Shown: piece after piece, positions 25,309-34,527 of the stretch
Layout: each line of letters starts with the position of its first letter
Position numbering within the stretch: the first letter of the stretch is position 1
Source of the DNA: Marinithermus hydrothermalis DSM 14884
GTDB taxonomy: Bacteria > Deinococcota > Deinococci > Deinococcales > Marinithermaceae
DNA length: 64,000 nt
Direction of reading: 5' to 3'
NCBI RefSeq assembly: GCF_000195335.1
Contig: NC_015387.1
Coordinates: 2,145,001 to 2,209,000 of the forward strand
Made by a program: the position numbers and the translations under genes
The notes under the pieces: generated by a model
Told to the model about the DNA's origin: nothing
Seen by the model: only the letters and a program-made list of their open reading frames with translations
The model's database searches: none

Positions 25309-26556
25309 ATGCGACGGATCACGCGCGGACTGCTGGCGCTCGGCCTGGTCACGGGCGGGCTATGGGCCAGCACCCAAGGAGCGAACCAGCTGGAGATCTT
25401 CTCCTGGTGGACGACCGGCGGCGAGGCCGCAGGGTTGTTCAAGCTGTACGACCTGTACCGCGAACAGCACCCCGGCGTCGAGATCATCAACTCGGTCGTC
25501 GCGGGCGGCGCGGGCTCCAACGCCAAGGCCGTCCTCAAGACCCGCATGCTGGGCGGCGACCCCCCGGACTCGTTCCAGGTCCACATGGGTCGCGAGCTCA
25601 TCGACACCTGGGTCGTTACCGGCTTCATGGAGCCCATCGACTTCCTCTACGAGGAGGAGGGCTGGACCGAGGTCTTCCCTGAAGGCGTCCTCGAGCTGCT
25701 CCAGTTCGAGGGGCACTACTACTCGGTCCCCGCAAACATCCACCGGGCGAACGTCCTCTGGTACAACAAACCCCTCTTCGAGCGGCTGGGCCTCACGCCC
25801 CCCCGAACCTTCGAGGAGTTCTTCCAGGTGGCGGAGGCCCTCAAGGCCGAGGGCATCACCCCCCTCGCGCTGGGGGACAGCGGCATCTGGGCCTCCACGC
25901 ACCTGTTCGAGACCGTGCTGATCGGGGTGCTGGGCGCGGAGGGGTACAAGGGCCTGTGGACGGGCGAGACCGACTGGAACGGCCCCGGGGTCCGCGAGGC
26001 CCTCGAGGTCATGTCCCGGATGCTGGACTACGTGAACAGCGACCACGCCGCGCGCAGCTGGGACCAGGCGAACGACCTGGTGATCCAGGGCCAGGCCGGC
26101 ATGACGATCATGGGGGACTGGGTGGACGCGGACAACCTCGCGAAGGGGTTTGAGGACGCGGGCTGGGCCCCCGCCCCGGGCAACGCGGGGATCTACGACG
26201 CCCTCTCCGACACCTTCGGCCTGCCCAAGAACGCACCGCACCGCGAGAACGTGATCGACTGGCTGCGCTTGATCGGCTCGAAGGAAGGACAGGAGGCCTT
26301 CAACCCCCTTAAGGGCTCGATCTGCGCGCGCACCGACTGTGACCCCAGCCTGTTCGGGCCGTACCTGCAGTGGGCGATGGAGCGGTGGCAGGAGGACACG
26401 ATCGTCCCCTCGCTCGCGCACGGCGCGGCGGCCAGCGAGCCGTGGGTCGCGGCGATCAACGACGTGATGACCCTCTTCGTCACGAACCGCGACGTGGATC
26501 AGGCCCAGCGCCTCCTGGCGCAAGCGTGCGTCGACGCCGGCGTGTGCGCCCGCTAA
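25309..26556 (+). CDS. glucose/galactose-type ABC binding protein
   Basis: 415 residues: signal peptide (about 1-20), then a family-1 sugar-binding protein resembling the Thermus thermophilus glucose/galactose-binding protein: QLEIFSWWTTGGEAAGL, GGAGSNAKAVLKTRMLGGDPPDSFQVH, SVPANIHRANVLWY, GDWVDADN and GLPKNAPHRENVIDWLRLIGSKEGQ. It captures a hexose outside the membrane for the two permeases that follow. Because galT and galK complete the operon, galactose or a galactose/glucose mixture is the likely cargo. A Cys pair (ICARTDCD and ACVDAGVC regions) could form disulfides. Confidence 0.92.
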   Translation: MRRITRGLLALGLVTGGLWASTQGANQLEIFSWWTTGGEAAGLFKLYDLYREQHPGVEIINSVVAGGAGSNAKAVLKTRMLGGDPPDSFQVHMGRELIDTWVVTGFMEPIDFLYEEEGWTEVFPEGVLELLQFEGHYYSVPANIHRANVLWYNKPLFERLGLTPPRTFEEFFQVAEALKAEGITPLALGDSGIWASTHLFETVLIGVLGAEGYKGLWTGETDWNGPGVREALEVMSRMLDYVNSDHAARSWDQANDLVIQGQAGMTIMGDWVDADNLAKGFEDAGWAPAPGNAGIYDALSDTFGLPKNAPHRENVIDWLRLIGSKEGQEAFNPLKGSICARTDCDPSLFGPYLQWAMERWQEDTIVPSLAHGAAASEPWVAAINDVMTLFVTNRDVDQAQRLLAQACVDAGVCAR

Positions 26557-26633
26557 CCGACCGCCTTCCGGCCCGGGGCGGAGACCCGCCCCGGGCCGCC
26601 CGTCGCCCGCGCGGAGTAGAGTGAGGGGGAACC

Positions 26634-27512
26634 ATGAGGCGCAAATGGGCACCGGTGCTTCTCATCCTGCCCTCGGCCGTGCTGCTCCTGGTCTTTGTGT
26701 ACGGCTTTATCGCCTGGACCGCGTGGCTGTCCACAACGAACTTCAACGACCTCTTCGTGCGCGAGCTGAAACCGGTCGGCCTCGCGAACTACCTGCGGCT
26801 GTTCGAGCACCCGCGCTTCCAGATCGACCTGAAGAACACCCTGACCTTCAGCCTGATCTTCATCCCCGGCTGCCTGGGGCTCGGCCTCGCCGGCGCCCTC
26901 CTCCTCAACAGCGGGGTGCGGTTCGAGGGCGTGTGGCGCACGGTCTTCCTCATGCCGATGGCCCTCTCGTTCATCGTGACCGGCGTGGTCTGGCGCTGGA
27001 TGATGAACCCCTCGACTGGACTGAACCTCTTGTTCGAGCGGCTGGGTCTAGGGTTCCTCGCGAACGGCTGGTACACCGACCCCGCGATCGGGATCAAGGC
27101 CGTGGCCCTCGCCGCCGTCTGGCAGCTCTCCGGGTACACGATGGCCCTGTACCTCGCGGGCCTCCGCGCGATCCCCCGCGAGCTCTACGAGGCCGCAGAG
27201 GTGGACGGCGCGAGCGGCTGGGAGGCGTTCCGCCGCATCACCCTGCCCCTCCTCACCCCGGTCACCCTCTCCGCGATCATCATCCTCGGCCACATCTCCC
27301 TCAAGATCTTCGACCTGGTGGTGGCCATCGCGGGCAGCAACGGCGGCCCCGGGTTCAGCTCCGACGTCCCCGCGGTCTTCATGTTCCAAACCACCTTCCA
27401 GGCCAACCGCTTCGCGGACGGCTCCGCGATCTCGATCGTGCTCCTCATCCTCGTCTCCTTCCTGGTCATCCCCTACCTCCGGTGGAGCCTCCGGCAGGAG
27501 GTGCGCGAATGA
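26634..27512 (+). CDS. sugar ABC permease 1 (MalF-like)
   Basis: 292 residues with six predicted membrane helices and the EAA loop that docks the ATPase (LYEAAEVDGASGWEAFRRITLPLL, near residues 182-206). The N-terminus MRRKWAPVLLILPS is a normal start, 78 bp after the binding-protein gene, with GAGGGGGA upstream. It forms a heterodimeric channel with the next gene (ATGA overlap). No ATPase gene is in the operon, so a shared MsiK/MalK-type ATPase elsewhere must energise it. Confidence 0.92.
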   Translation: MRRKWAPVLLILPSAVLLLVFVYGFIAWTAWLSTTNFNDLFVRELKPVGLANYLRLFEHPRFQIDLKNTLTFSLIFIPGCLGLGLAGALLLNSGVRFEGVWRTVFLMPMALSFIVTGVVWRWMMNPSTGLNLLFERLGLGFLANGWYTDPAIGIKAVALAAVWQLSGYTMALYLAGLRAIPRELYEAAEVDGASGWEAFRRITLPLLTPVTLSAIIILGHISLKIFDLVVAIAGSNGGPGFSSDVPAVFMFQTTFQANRFADGSAISIVLLILVSFLVIPYLRWSLRQEVRE

Positions 27513-28342
27513 AGCGCGCCCTCATCTACGCCGGGCTCCTCGCACTCGCGGTCTTCTACCTCACCCCGATCTACGTCCTGGTGGTGAACAGCCTCAAGGA
27601 CTTCCGCGAGGTGAGCCTCGAGGCCATGTGGCAGCCCTCCGACCACCCCACGCTCGCGAGCTTCGTGCGGGCCTGGCAGGGCGCCCCCGAGACCGGGATG
27701 CGCGGGCTCGGGCAGAACTTCTGGAACTCGGTGTACCTGGTGGTCCCCGGCGTCTTCTTCTCGGTCTTTTTAGGCTCCCTGAACGGGTACGTCCTCTCCC
27801 TGTGGCGGTTCCGCGGGAGCGAGACCCTGTTCTTCCTCTTGCTTTTTGGCATGTTCATCCCGTACCAGTCCATCCTCATCCCGCTCGTGCGCACCCTCCA
27901 AGCCACGGGGCTTTACGGCACGATCCCCGGCCTGGTGCTCACGCACGTGGTGTACGGCCTGCCCATCACCACCCTGATCTTCCGCAACTACTACGCGCAG
28001 CTTCCCAAGGACCTGCCGGAGGCTGCACAGATCGACGGAGCGGGCATCCTCGGCATCTACCGGCACATCGTCCTGCCCCTCTCCGCGCCGGCCACGGTGG
28101 TCGCGGTGATCTGGCAGTTCACGCAGATATGGAACGACTTCCTCTTCGGTGTGGTGATCACGAACCGCCCCACGGTCCAGCCCATCACGGTGGCCCTCAA
28201 CAACCTCGCGGGCAGCTTCATCGTGGAGTGGAACGTGCAGATGGCGGGCGCGCTCCTCGCGGCCCTGCCCACGCTGCTCGTTTACGTCCTGATGGGCCGG
28301 TACTTCATCCAGGGGCTCCTGGCCGGCTCGGTCAAGGGGTGA
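27509..28342 (+). CDS. sugar ABC permease 2 (MalG-like)
   Basis: 277 residues with six membrane helices and an EAA loop (LPEAAQIDGAGILGIYRHIVLPL). ATG 27509 overlaps the stop of permease 1. The family partner is the MalG/CUT1 type. It ends 4 bp before the galT start, so import and galactose phosphorylation or uridylylation are on one transcript. Confidence 0.93.
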   Translation: MKRALIYAGLLALAVFYLTPIYVLVVNSLKDFREVSLEAMWQPSDHPTLASFVRAWQGAPETGMRGLGQNFWNSVYLVVPGVFFSVFLGSLNGYVLSLWRFRGSETLFFLLLFGMFIPYQSILIPLVRTLQATGLYGTIPGLVLTHVVYGLPITTLIFRNYYAQLPKDLPEAAQIDGAGILGIYRHIVLPLSAPATVVAVIWQFTQIWNDFLFGVVITNRPTVQPITVALNNLAGSFIVEWNVQMAGALLAALPTLLVYVLMGRYFIQGLLAGSVKG

Positions 28343-28346
28343 ACTG

Positions 28347-29387
28347 GTGCACAAACGCCGCGTGGAAAAACCCGACGGCCGGTACCTGTACCTCTACGGG
28401 CACGCACCGCCCGCGGAGACCGCCGCCGCGCATAGCCCCACCGCCCCCCCGCCGGCCCCGCACCTTCGCTGGCACCCGTTGCGGCAGGAGTGGGTGATCT
28501 ACGCCGCGCACCGCCAAGACCGCACCCACCTGCCCCCCGAAACCCGCTGCCCCCTCTGCCCCGCACGCCCCGACGCTCCCCCCGGCGAGATCCCCTTCGC
28601 GACCTTCGAGATCGCGGTCTTTCAAAACCGCTTTCCCGCCCTCACCCCCACGCCCCCCCCACCCCCGGACCTCCCGGTCCCCGCCGCGCCCGCGCACGGA
28701 GCCTGCGAGGTCGTGGTGTACACCCCGGAACACACGGCCTCCCTCGCCACCCTCCCCCCCCAACGGCGCGAGCTACTGGTGCGGGTCTGGGCCGACCGGT
28801 ACGCCGAACTCCTCGCGCACCCCGCGGTGCGGTACGTGATGCCCTTCGAAAACCGCGGCGAGGCCGTGGGCGTGACGCTCCACCACCCGCACGGCCAGAT
28901 CTACGCGTACCCCTTCCTCCCCCCCGTCCCCGAGCGGGAGGCCGCCGCCTTCCGCGAAGGCCCCGTCCTTCTGCGCCTCCTGGAAACGGCGCGCGAAGGG
29001 TACACGGTCCTCGAGGACGCCCACGTCCAGGCCTTCGTCCCGCCGTTCGCCCGCTTCCCCTACGAGGTCTGGGTGGCTCCCAAACGCCCGCACCCCGGCC
29101 CCTGGACCTTCACCGACGCCGAGACCCAAAGCTTCGCCCGGATGCTGGGCGAGATCGCCGCCCGCTACGACGCCCTGTTCCAGCGCCCCTGCCCTTACCT
29201 CCTCGCCCTTCACGCCGCCCCCAAAGGCACGGAGGCGTACTATCACTTCCACGCGGAGTTCTACCCGTACCTGCGCGCCCCCAACAAGCTCAAGTACCTC
29301 GCGGGCACCGAGGTCGGCGCGGGCGCGTTCACGGTGGACGTACTGCCCGAGGTCGCCGCCCAGGCCCTGCGCGAAACGCGCGCGTAA
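28347..29387 (+). CDS. galT: galactose-1-phosphate uridylyltransferase
   Basis: 346 residues of the HIT superfamily. The active-site motif HHPHGQ (around residue 178) holds the His that is uridylylated; LRWHPLRQEWVIYAAHRQDR and the Zn site CPLCPAR are at the N-terminus, and HFHAEFYPYLR near the end supplies further ligands. It converts galactose-1-phosphate and UDP-glucose to glucose-1-phosphate and UDP-galactose in the Leloir pathway. Start GTG 28347 lies 5 bp after the permease gene. The N-terminal 40 residues contain a Pro-rich linker longer than usual. Confidence 0.94.
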   Translation: MHKRRVEKPDGRYLYLYGHAPPAETAAAHSPTAPPPAPHLRWHPLRQEWVIYAAHRQDRTHLPPETRCPLCPARPDAPPGEIPFATFEIAVFQNRFPALTPTPPPPPDLPVPAAPAHGACEVVVYTPEHTASLATLPPQRRELLVRVWADRYAELLAHPAVRYVMPFENRGEAVGVTLHHPHGQIYAYPFLPPVPEREAAAFREGPVLLRLLETAREGYTVLEDAHVQAFVPPFARFPYEVWVAPKRPHPGPWTFTDAETQSFARMLGEIAARYDALFQRPCPYLLALHAAPKGTEAYYHFHAEFYPYLRAPNKLKYLAGTEVGAGAFTVDVLPEVAAQALRETRA

Positions 29388-29401
29388 GGAAAGGAGACCA
29401 A

Positions 29402-30448
29402 ATGTTCCGGCGCGTGTTCGGCATCCCGCCCGAGGCTGTCGCCCAGGCTCCCGGCCGGGTGAACCTCCTCGGCGAGCACACCGACTACAACGACGGGTTC
29501 GTCCTCCCCACCCCCCTCCCCTACCACACCCGCGTGGAGGCCGCGCGGGCCGAGGGCGTGGTGGACGCGTACAACGCCTCCCTCAACGAACGCCGCGCGC
29601 GGCCCCTCGAGGCCCCCCCGCAAGGGAACTGGCTCGACTACGTGGCCGGTTGCCTCCACGCGCTACGCACCGCCGGGCACGCCGTTCCCGGCGCGCGGCT
29701 CTACATCACCAGCCGCCTCCCCATGGGCGCCGGCCTCGCGAGCTCCGCGGCCCTCGAGGTCGCCGTGCTCCGCGCCCTTTGCGCCCTGTACCGCCTCGAG
29801 CTGGACGCGCGCACCCTCGCCCAGCTCGCGCAGCAGGCCGAGGCGACCTACGTGGGGGTGCGCTGCGGCGTGATGGATCCGATGGTCGCCAGCCTGGGCC
29901 GGCCGGGCCACGCGCTCTTCCTGGACACGCGCACCCTCGAGGTCGCGCACATCCCCCTCCCCGCAGGGGTGCGCGTCGCGGTGGTGGACTCCGGCGTCCC
30001 CCGCCGCCTCGCGGAGGCCGGGTATAACCAGCGCCGCAGCGAGTGCGAGGCCGCCGCTCAGGCGCTCGGCGTCCCGGCCCTGCGCGACCTCACCCCCGCG
30101 GATCGTTCGCGCCTCGAGGCCCTGCCTGCACCGCTCGACCGGCGAGCTTGGCACGTGATCACCGAGAACGCCCGGGTCCTGGAGGGCCTCGAGGCCTTAA
30201 AGCGCGGGGACGCCGCGCGCTTCGGGGCGCTCATGCTGGCCTCGCACGCCTCGCTGCGGGACGCGTTCGAGGTCAGCACCCCCGAGCTCGACGCGCTCGT
30301 CGCGCTGGCGCTCGAGGCGGGGGCGCTCGGCGCGCGGCTCACCGGGGCCGGGTTCGGCGGCGCGATCGTGGCCCTCGTCCCCCAAACGCGGTACGCGGCC
30401 TGGAGGCAACGCGTCCTCGCGGGGTGGTCCCGGGGCCGGGTCTACTGA
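29402..30448 (+). CDS. galK: galactokinase
   Basis: 348 residues of the GHMP kinase family: galactokinase signature GRVNLLGEHTDYNDGFVLP at the start, the ATP loop LPMGAGLASSAALE near residue 107, and the C-terminal GARLTGAGFGGAIVAL. It phosphorylates galactose at C1, feeding GalT. ATG 29402 follows AAGGAGA. The last gene of the sugar operon; galE is not in the window. A GC-rich stretch follows without a clear T-tract terminator. Confidence 0.95.
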   Translation: MFRRVFGIPPEAVAQAPGRVNLLGEHTDYNDGFVLPTPLPYHTRVEAARAEGVVDAYNASLNERRARPLEAPPQGNWLDYVAGCLHALRTAGHAVPGARLYITSRLPMGAGLASSAALEVAVLRALCALYRLELDARTLAQLAQQAEATYVGVRCGVMDPMVASLGRPGHALFLDTRTLEVAHIPLPAGVRVAVVDSGVPRRLAEAGYNQRRSECEAAAQALGVPALRDLTPADRSRLEALPAPLDRRAWHVITENARVLEGLEALKRGDAARFGALMLASHASLRDAFEVSTPELDALVALALEAGALGARLTGAGFGGAIVALVPQTRYAAWRQRVLAGWSRGRVY

Positions 30449-30521
30449 CCCCATGGGGCGTTGCGGCCGGGGCGTTTAGCGAGGGGTCCCGTTCTCCCCT
30501 GCGCACTATTGATGTATACAC

Positions 30522-30560
30522 TAGGTTTTGGATAGGGTATAAGAAAGTAGGTTTTGGATA
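30522..30560 (+). repeat. two 13-bp direct repeats, 26-bp period, upstream of a small membrane gene
   Basis: TAGGTTTTGGATA occurs at 30522-30534 and again at 30548-30560, with TATAAG between them and GATATG after the second. They sit 43 bp before the ATG at 30603, in an AT-rich island. They could be paired activator sites or a duplicated promoter element. Confidence 0.6.
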
Positions 30561-30602
30561 CAGGATATGAGTCTACTCCCTGGGGGAGGGAGTGAGGTGC
30601 GT

Positions 30603-30842
30603 ATGTACTGGATCGGTTTGGTGCTTAACTTCTTTATCGCTGGCAGCGGTTATCTGGTCCTACCTCCGGGCAGGCGCCTGTCGGGCGCGGGGTTTTTCTT
30701 TCTGTGGGCCGTGTGGATGCTTATAGGGCTGGGGTTTGCTCTGGGCGGCTGGATCATCGTGGTGATGACGGCCCTCAACCTGACCAGCGTGGTGCACTTC
30801 CGCAACACCTGGGAGCTGGTGCAGGAGGAGTCCACCCGCTAG
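30603..30842 (+). CDS. small membrane protein (79 aa)
   Basis: 79 residues (MYWIGLVLNFFIAGSGYLVLPPG...), with two or three hydrophobic segments separated by LPPGRRLSGAG and ending in a short polar tail. The GSGYL...PGR..GAGFFFLW pattern occurs in small TM2-like or DUF-type membrane proteins, but I cannot name the family. ATG 30603 is preferred over upstream starts because AGTGAGGTG lies just before it. It stands alone between galK and the minus-strand amidase. Confidence 0.7.
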   Translation: MYWIGLVLNFFIAGSGYLVLPPGRRLSGAGFFFLWAVWMLIGLGFALGGWIIVVMTALNLTSVVHFRNTWELVQEESTR

Positions 30843-30947
30843 CCTCAAAAGCGGTATGTCGACGCCTAACGGCACGGGCCCGGGGGCCCGGGCGGCGCTC
30901 AGAAAAACGCCTCCATGGCGGCCGCGACAGCGGGCCCAGCATCGCCC

Positions 30948-32113
30948 TTAGCCCCAAAGCCGTTCCGCCAGGGCCAGCAGCGCCCGGTCGCTTCCCCTAG
31001 GCCCCACGAGCTGCACGCCCACCGGCGGCGCCCCCTCTGGCGCGGCCGGCACGACCACCACCGGCAGCCCCGCGAGGCTCGCGGGGTTCATGAGGGGCAA
31101 AATCCGGGCGCGGAACGCCCGGGCCACCTCGGGGTCCTCGAGGGCCGCGACCTGAGGGGCCACCCCCGGCGCGGCGGGTAGGAGCAGCACGGCCGCCTCC
31201 CCCACGAGGCGGTCCAGGGCGTGGGTGAGCCGCGCGCGTTCCGCCGAGGCCCGGCCCAGCTCGGCAGCGCTGCGCTGCCGGCCGATCTCGAGGAGCCGCG
31301 CCACGTCCGGCCCCAGCCGCGGGCGGCGGGCCTCGAGCCACGCCTGGTGCACCGCCCACGCTTCCGCGCCCTGGAGCGCGCTTTGCGCAGCGTGGATGGC
31401 CTCGAGCGCGTCCAGCGTGACCTCGCGCACCTCAATCCCCCGCGCCTCGAGGGCGTCCGCGACCCGCCGCACTGCCGCGGCGGCCTCGGGCTCCACGCGC
31501 TCGAGCGCGTCTTGCGCGATCCAGGCGCGCTTCAAGGCCCTGGTCCCCGAAGGGACGGGGGGGCGGAGCAGGACCTCGGCCACTCGCCGGAGCACCCCGG
31601 GGGTCCGCGCGAAGACCCCGACGGTGTCGAAGGAAGACGCGAGGGGCACCACGCCGTCCTCGGGGATGTGCCCGTGCGTGGGGCGGTACCCGTAGATCCC
31701 GCAGAACGAAGCGGGGGCGCGGATCGAGCCCCCGGTGTCCGTGCCCAGCGCGAAGTCCACGAGCCCCGCCGCGACCGCGACGGCCGAGCCGGAGCTCGAA
31801 CCGCCCGGGATTCCGCCCGGCACGCGCGGGTTTTTGGGCGTGCCGTAGTGGGGGTTGATCCCGGTGATGCCGTAGGCGAGCTCGTGCAGGTGCGTCTTCC
31901 CCACGAGCACCGCCCCAGCCTCCCGCAGGGCCCGGACCGCCCAGGCGTCCTGCCGGGGCAAGCCACGCCAGGCGGCGAACTCAGGGTTTCCCGCGGTGGT
32001 GGCCCGGCCACGTCGAAGAGGTCCTTTACCGCGTACCGGAGGCCGGCGAGCGGGCCTTCAGCACCCGCTTCCTCCGGCACCCGCACCACCCAGCAGCCGT
32101 ACGGGTCCGCCAC
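30948..32113 (-). pseudogene. amidase-signature enzyme, single-base frameshift
   Basis: The two halves of one amidase lie in different frames. The N-terminal part from ATG 32113 includes LRYAVKDLFDVAG (first catalytic Lys); one base is missing near 32000-32008, after which the other frame continues TTAGNPEFAAWRG and then [27 protein letters not shown] (catalytic Ser pair) and [19 protein letters not shown] up to the stop at 30948. Joined, the protein would have about 388 residues, slightly short for the family, and would hydrolyse amide bonds. It is either a fresh pseudogene or a sequence error; the C-terminal frame alone lacks the Lys. It follows moaC by 4 bp on the same strand. Confidence 0.85.
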
Positions 32114-32117
32114 GGCC

Positions 32118-32594
32118 CTACCCTTCCCGCCGCCACTCCCCGGACTTGCCGCCCGCCTTGTGCAACAGGCGCAGGTCCGTGATCTCGAGGGCTTTCGAGC
32201 TCGCCTTGAGCATGTCGTAGACGTTCAACGCCGCGACCGCGCAGGCGGTCAAGGCCTCCATCTCCACGCCGGTCTCGGCCTTGGTGCGCACCGTCGCGGT
32301 GATGTACACCTCCGGCACCTCGGGGCGAAACTCGAGCCGCACCTCCACCCCCGTGAGGGGGAGGGGGTGGCAGAGGGGAATGAGCTCCGCGGTTTTCTTA
32401 GCGCCGAAGATGCCCGCGAGCTGCGCCACGGCAAGCGGGTCGCCCTTGCCGACCCCGCCCGCCTCGAGGGCCTGGGCGGCCTCGGGGGTGAGCTTCACGC
32501 GCGCTTCGGCGGTGGCGGTGCGGTGGGTGGCGGGTTTTTGGGTCACGTCCACCATCCGTGGCCGGCCATCCTTGAAGTGGGTGAGTTCGCCCAT
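32118..32594 (-). CDS. moaC: cyclic pyranopterin monophosphate synthase
   Basis: 158 residues matching MoaC, the enzyme that turns the GTP-derived intermediate made by MoaA into cyclic pyranopterin monophosphate for the molybdenum cofactor. [29 protein letters not shown] (active-site Cys-His) and [21 protein letters not shown] are near-invariant family motifs. It follows an ABC exporter pair and precedes the amidase on the same strand; other moa genes are absent here. Confidence 0.96.
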   Translation of the reverse strand: MGELTHFKDGRPRMVDVTQKPATHRTATAEARVKLTPEAAQALEAGGVGKGDPLAVAQLAGIFGAKKTAELIPLCHPLPLTGVEVRLEFRPEVPEVYITATVRTKAETGVEMEALTACAVAALNVYDMLKASSKALEITDLRLLHKAGGKSGEWRREG

Positions 32595-32596
32595 GG

Positions 32597-33367
32597 TTAC
32601 ACGTCCTTTCGTTCAAAGAAAAACACGGCCAAGAGCCCGAATCCGATCGTGTAGATCAAGAGGAGGCTGACCCCAAGCCCCCAGTCTTCCGGGCGCAGGT
32701 ACAGGTCCAGGTAGGTGGTGAGGAGGAGGGGGGTGAGGGCTGGGAAGACCACAAGCATTCGCATGAGCAACACCGTGGCCACGGTGCTGAGGGCCGCCGC
32801 GGTCGTGGAGAGGAAGACCACCGCGAAGAGGAGGGCGAGGGCCCCGATCGGCAACAGGGTCGCGCCCGCGAGGAGGTAGGCGCGGAGGATCTCGGTGAAG
32901 GCCGCGGCCGGGGTGAGGAACCCTACCCCAGCGAACCCCCCAGGGCCGAGCCCCGTGCCGCCGAAGAAGCCCGCAAACCCGTGCGGTACCCCGGCCAGCA
33001 CCCCCCCCGCCAGGCTCGCCGCGAGCAGCAGGAAGGGGTAGGCGAGGACCACGAGGAGCTTCACGAGGATCAGGTGCGCGCGCGAGAGGGGGCGGAGCAA
33101 CAAGGGCTTGAGCGTGCCCGCGCTGACCTCCGCGCCCAGCACCTCGGCCGCGGTCATGGCCACCAGGAAGGGGAAGAGGAACTCCATGCCCGCCAACAGC
33201 GCTAGAGCCGGTACCTGCCACCCGGAGACGAGCACCAGCCCGTACACCTGCTGTAAGCCCGGGGCGAGCGACCACAGGATCGGCAGCAGCAGGGCCGCAC
33301 CCAGCCCCAGGCGCACCGAACGCAGGTGCGCGAGCTTCCCGAGTTCCCACACGACGAACCTACGCAT
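32597..33367 (-). CDS. ABC-2 type permease
   Basis: 256 residues with about six membrane helices; the pattern [34 protein letters not shown] is typical of ABC-2 exporter or NatB-like permeases. ATG 33367 ([11 protein letters not shown]) overlaps the ATPase stop by 8 bp and is preferred to an upstream in-frame start deeper in the ATPase gene. With the preceding ATPase it would form an exporter; cargo unknown. Confidence 0.85.
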   Translation of the reverse strand: MRRFVVWELGKLAHLRSVRLGLGAALLLPILWSLAPGLQQVYGLVLVSGWQVPALALLAGMEFLFPFLVAMTAAEVLGAEVSAGTLKPLLLRPLSRAHLILVKLLVVLAYPFLLLAASLAGGVLAGVPHGFAGFFGGTGLGPGGFAGVGFLTPAAAFTEILRAYLLAGATLLPIGALALLFAVVFLSTTAAALSTVATVLLMRMLVVFPALTPLLLTTYLDLYLRPEDWGLGVSLLLIYTIGFGLLAVFFFERKDV

Positions 33368-34274
33368 GCTGCACCCGCTCCCGATAGTACTCGTACAAAT
33401 CAAAGTAGTCCCGCGTCACCTCGTGCACCCGGTACCCGTCCCGCACCAGGACCTTCACCGCCTCCTCGACCTCTCCCTCGAGGATCAACCACTCCCCGCG
33501 CAAGCGCACCTCCCGCACCCCAGGGAAGGTCTCGAGGTACGCCGCGGCTCGCGAGGCTTCGCTCACGCGCAGGCGGTACCGGGGCGCGTCGGGCGCGAGG
33601 CGCACCTCGTCCAGCAAACGGCCGCCCCCCAGGATCCCCACGCGGTGCGCGTACCCCGAGACCTCGCGCAGGTGGTGCGTGGAGAGCAGGACCGCCGTGC
33701 CCGCGGCGGCCTGCTCCGCGAGGATCTCGTGCACCAGCTGGATCCCCAAGGGGTCCAGGCCGCTCGTGGGTTCATCCAAAACGAGCACCTTCGGCTCAGC
33801 GAGGATCGCCGCGGCGAGGCCCAGCCGCTGTCGCTGTCCCAGCGAGTAACTCCCGACCGGCCGGTCCGCTACCGACAAGAGCTCGAGCCGGGCCAGCACC
33901 TCGCGGATGCGCCGGTGCGGGTTTCTCAGTCCGCTGAGCCACGCGAGGCGCTCGAGATTCACCCGGCCCGTCAGGTACCCGTAGAAGGCCGCGGGGGCCT
34001 CGACCACCGCGCCCAGGTACCGGCGTGCGCGGTACCCTTCCTCGTGGATGTTCTGGCCGAGCATCAGCACCTTGCCGCGCGTGGGGTACGCGAGGCCCGT
34101 CACGAGCCGGATCAGGGTGGTCTTGCCCGAGCCGTTCGGACCCGCCAGGGCGTAGACCTCACCGGGACGCAGGGCGAGGTGCACGCCTTCCAGTACCGGT
34201 CTTCGGCCGTAGTGCTTGGTCAAGTCGATCGCCTCGAGGCTCGCCTCCTCGGAGGCTCGGACCGCGTTCCGCAT
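33360..34274 (-). CDS. ABC-2 type transporter ATPase
   Basis: 304 residues: Walker A GPNGSGKTT (about 46), signature YSLGQRQRLGLA, Walker B VLVLDEPTSGLDP, switch His in LSTHHL, then a C-terminal extension of about 90 residues as in CcmA/NatA-type exporters. ATG 34274 lies 6 bp after TATACT (minus strand), so the message is leaderless. Heads the group ATPase-permease-moaC-amidase. Confidence 0.93.
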   Translation of the reverse strand: MRNAVRASEEASLEAIDLTKHYGRRPVLEGVHLALRPGEVYALAGPNGSGKTTLIRLVTGLAYPTRGKVLMLGQNIHEEGYRARRYLGAVVEAPAAFYGYLTGRVNLERLAWLSGLRNPHRRIREVLARLELLSVADRPVGSYSLGQRQRLGLAAAILAEPKVLVLDEPTSGLDPLGIQLVHEILAEQAAAGTAVLLSTHHLREVSGYAHRVGILGGGRLLDEVRLAPDAPRYRLRVSEASRAAAYLETFPGVREVRLRGEWLILEGEVEEAVKVLVRDGYRVHEVTRDYFDLYEYYRERVQHA

Positions 34275-34280
34275 AACCCA

Positions 34281-34304
34281 AGTATATGAGGGATGTGGTA
34301 GACT
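34281..34304. promoter_or_regulatory. divergent -10 boxes for the ABC exporter and SRP RNA
   Basis: TATACT on the minus strand (34286-34281) serves the ABC ATPase; TAGACT on the plus strand (34299-34304) lies 7 bp before the SRP RNA start. The two promoters are back to back with 12 bp between the boxes. Confidence 0.65.
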
Positions 34305-34310
34305 ACTCCT

Positions 34311-34409
34311 CGCCCCCGGTCCGACGCGGCGGCCCGCCGTGAACCGGGTCAGGTCCGGAAGGAAGCAGCCCTAAGCGGTGAGGGTCGGGTGCCGTCGGGC
34401 AGCCGGGGG
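34311..34409 (+). ncRNA. ffs: signal recognition particle RNA (4.5S type)
   Basis: The core GTCAGGTCCGGAAGGAAGCA and AGCCCTAAGCGGTGAGGGTCGGGT regions carry the two conserved internal loops and the GGAA tetraloop of bacterial SRP RNA helix 8. The ends CCCCCGG (34312-34318) and CCGGGGG (34403-34409) pair, giving a hairpin of about 99 nt, followed by TTTTT. It binds Ffh and targets membrane proteins to the translocon. Location upstream of dnaX is the same as in other bacteria. Confidence 0.95.
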
Positions 34410-34414
34410 TTTTT
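34401..34414 (+). terminator. SRP RNA 3' end with T-tract
   Basis: The closing helix of the SRP RNA (CCGGGGG) runs directly into TTTTT at 34410-34414, so the RNA end itself serves as a terminator hairpin. Confidence 0.75.
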
Positions 34415-34527
34415 CCCCCTACAACAGGTTGCGGGAGCCCCTTCAGCGCTTTCCGCGAGGCAATACAGCCCTCAAGGCGCTCGAGGGCGCGGCCGCTCCG
34501 CGCCCTCCACAAGCCAAAGCCGCTTTA

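Noticed and set aside
30870-30905. GC palindrome (GGGCCCGGGGGCCCGGG) as a terminator for the small membrane gene
   Set aside because: No T-run follows, and similar GC-only palindromes are common by chance at this composition.
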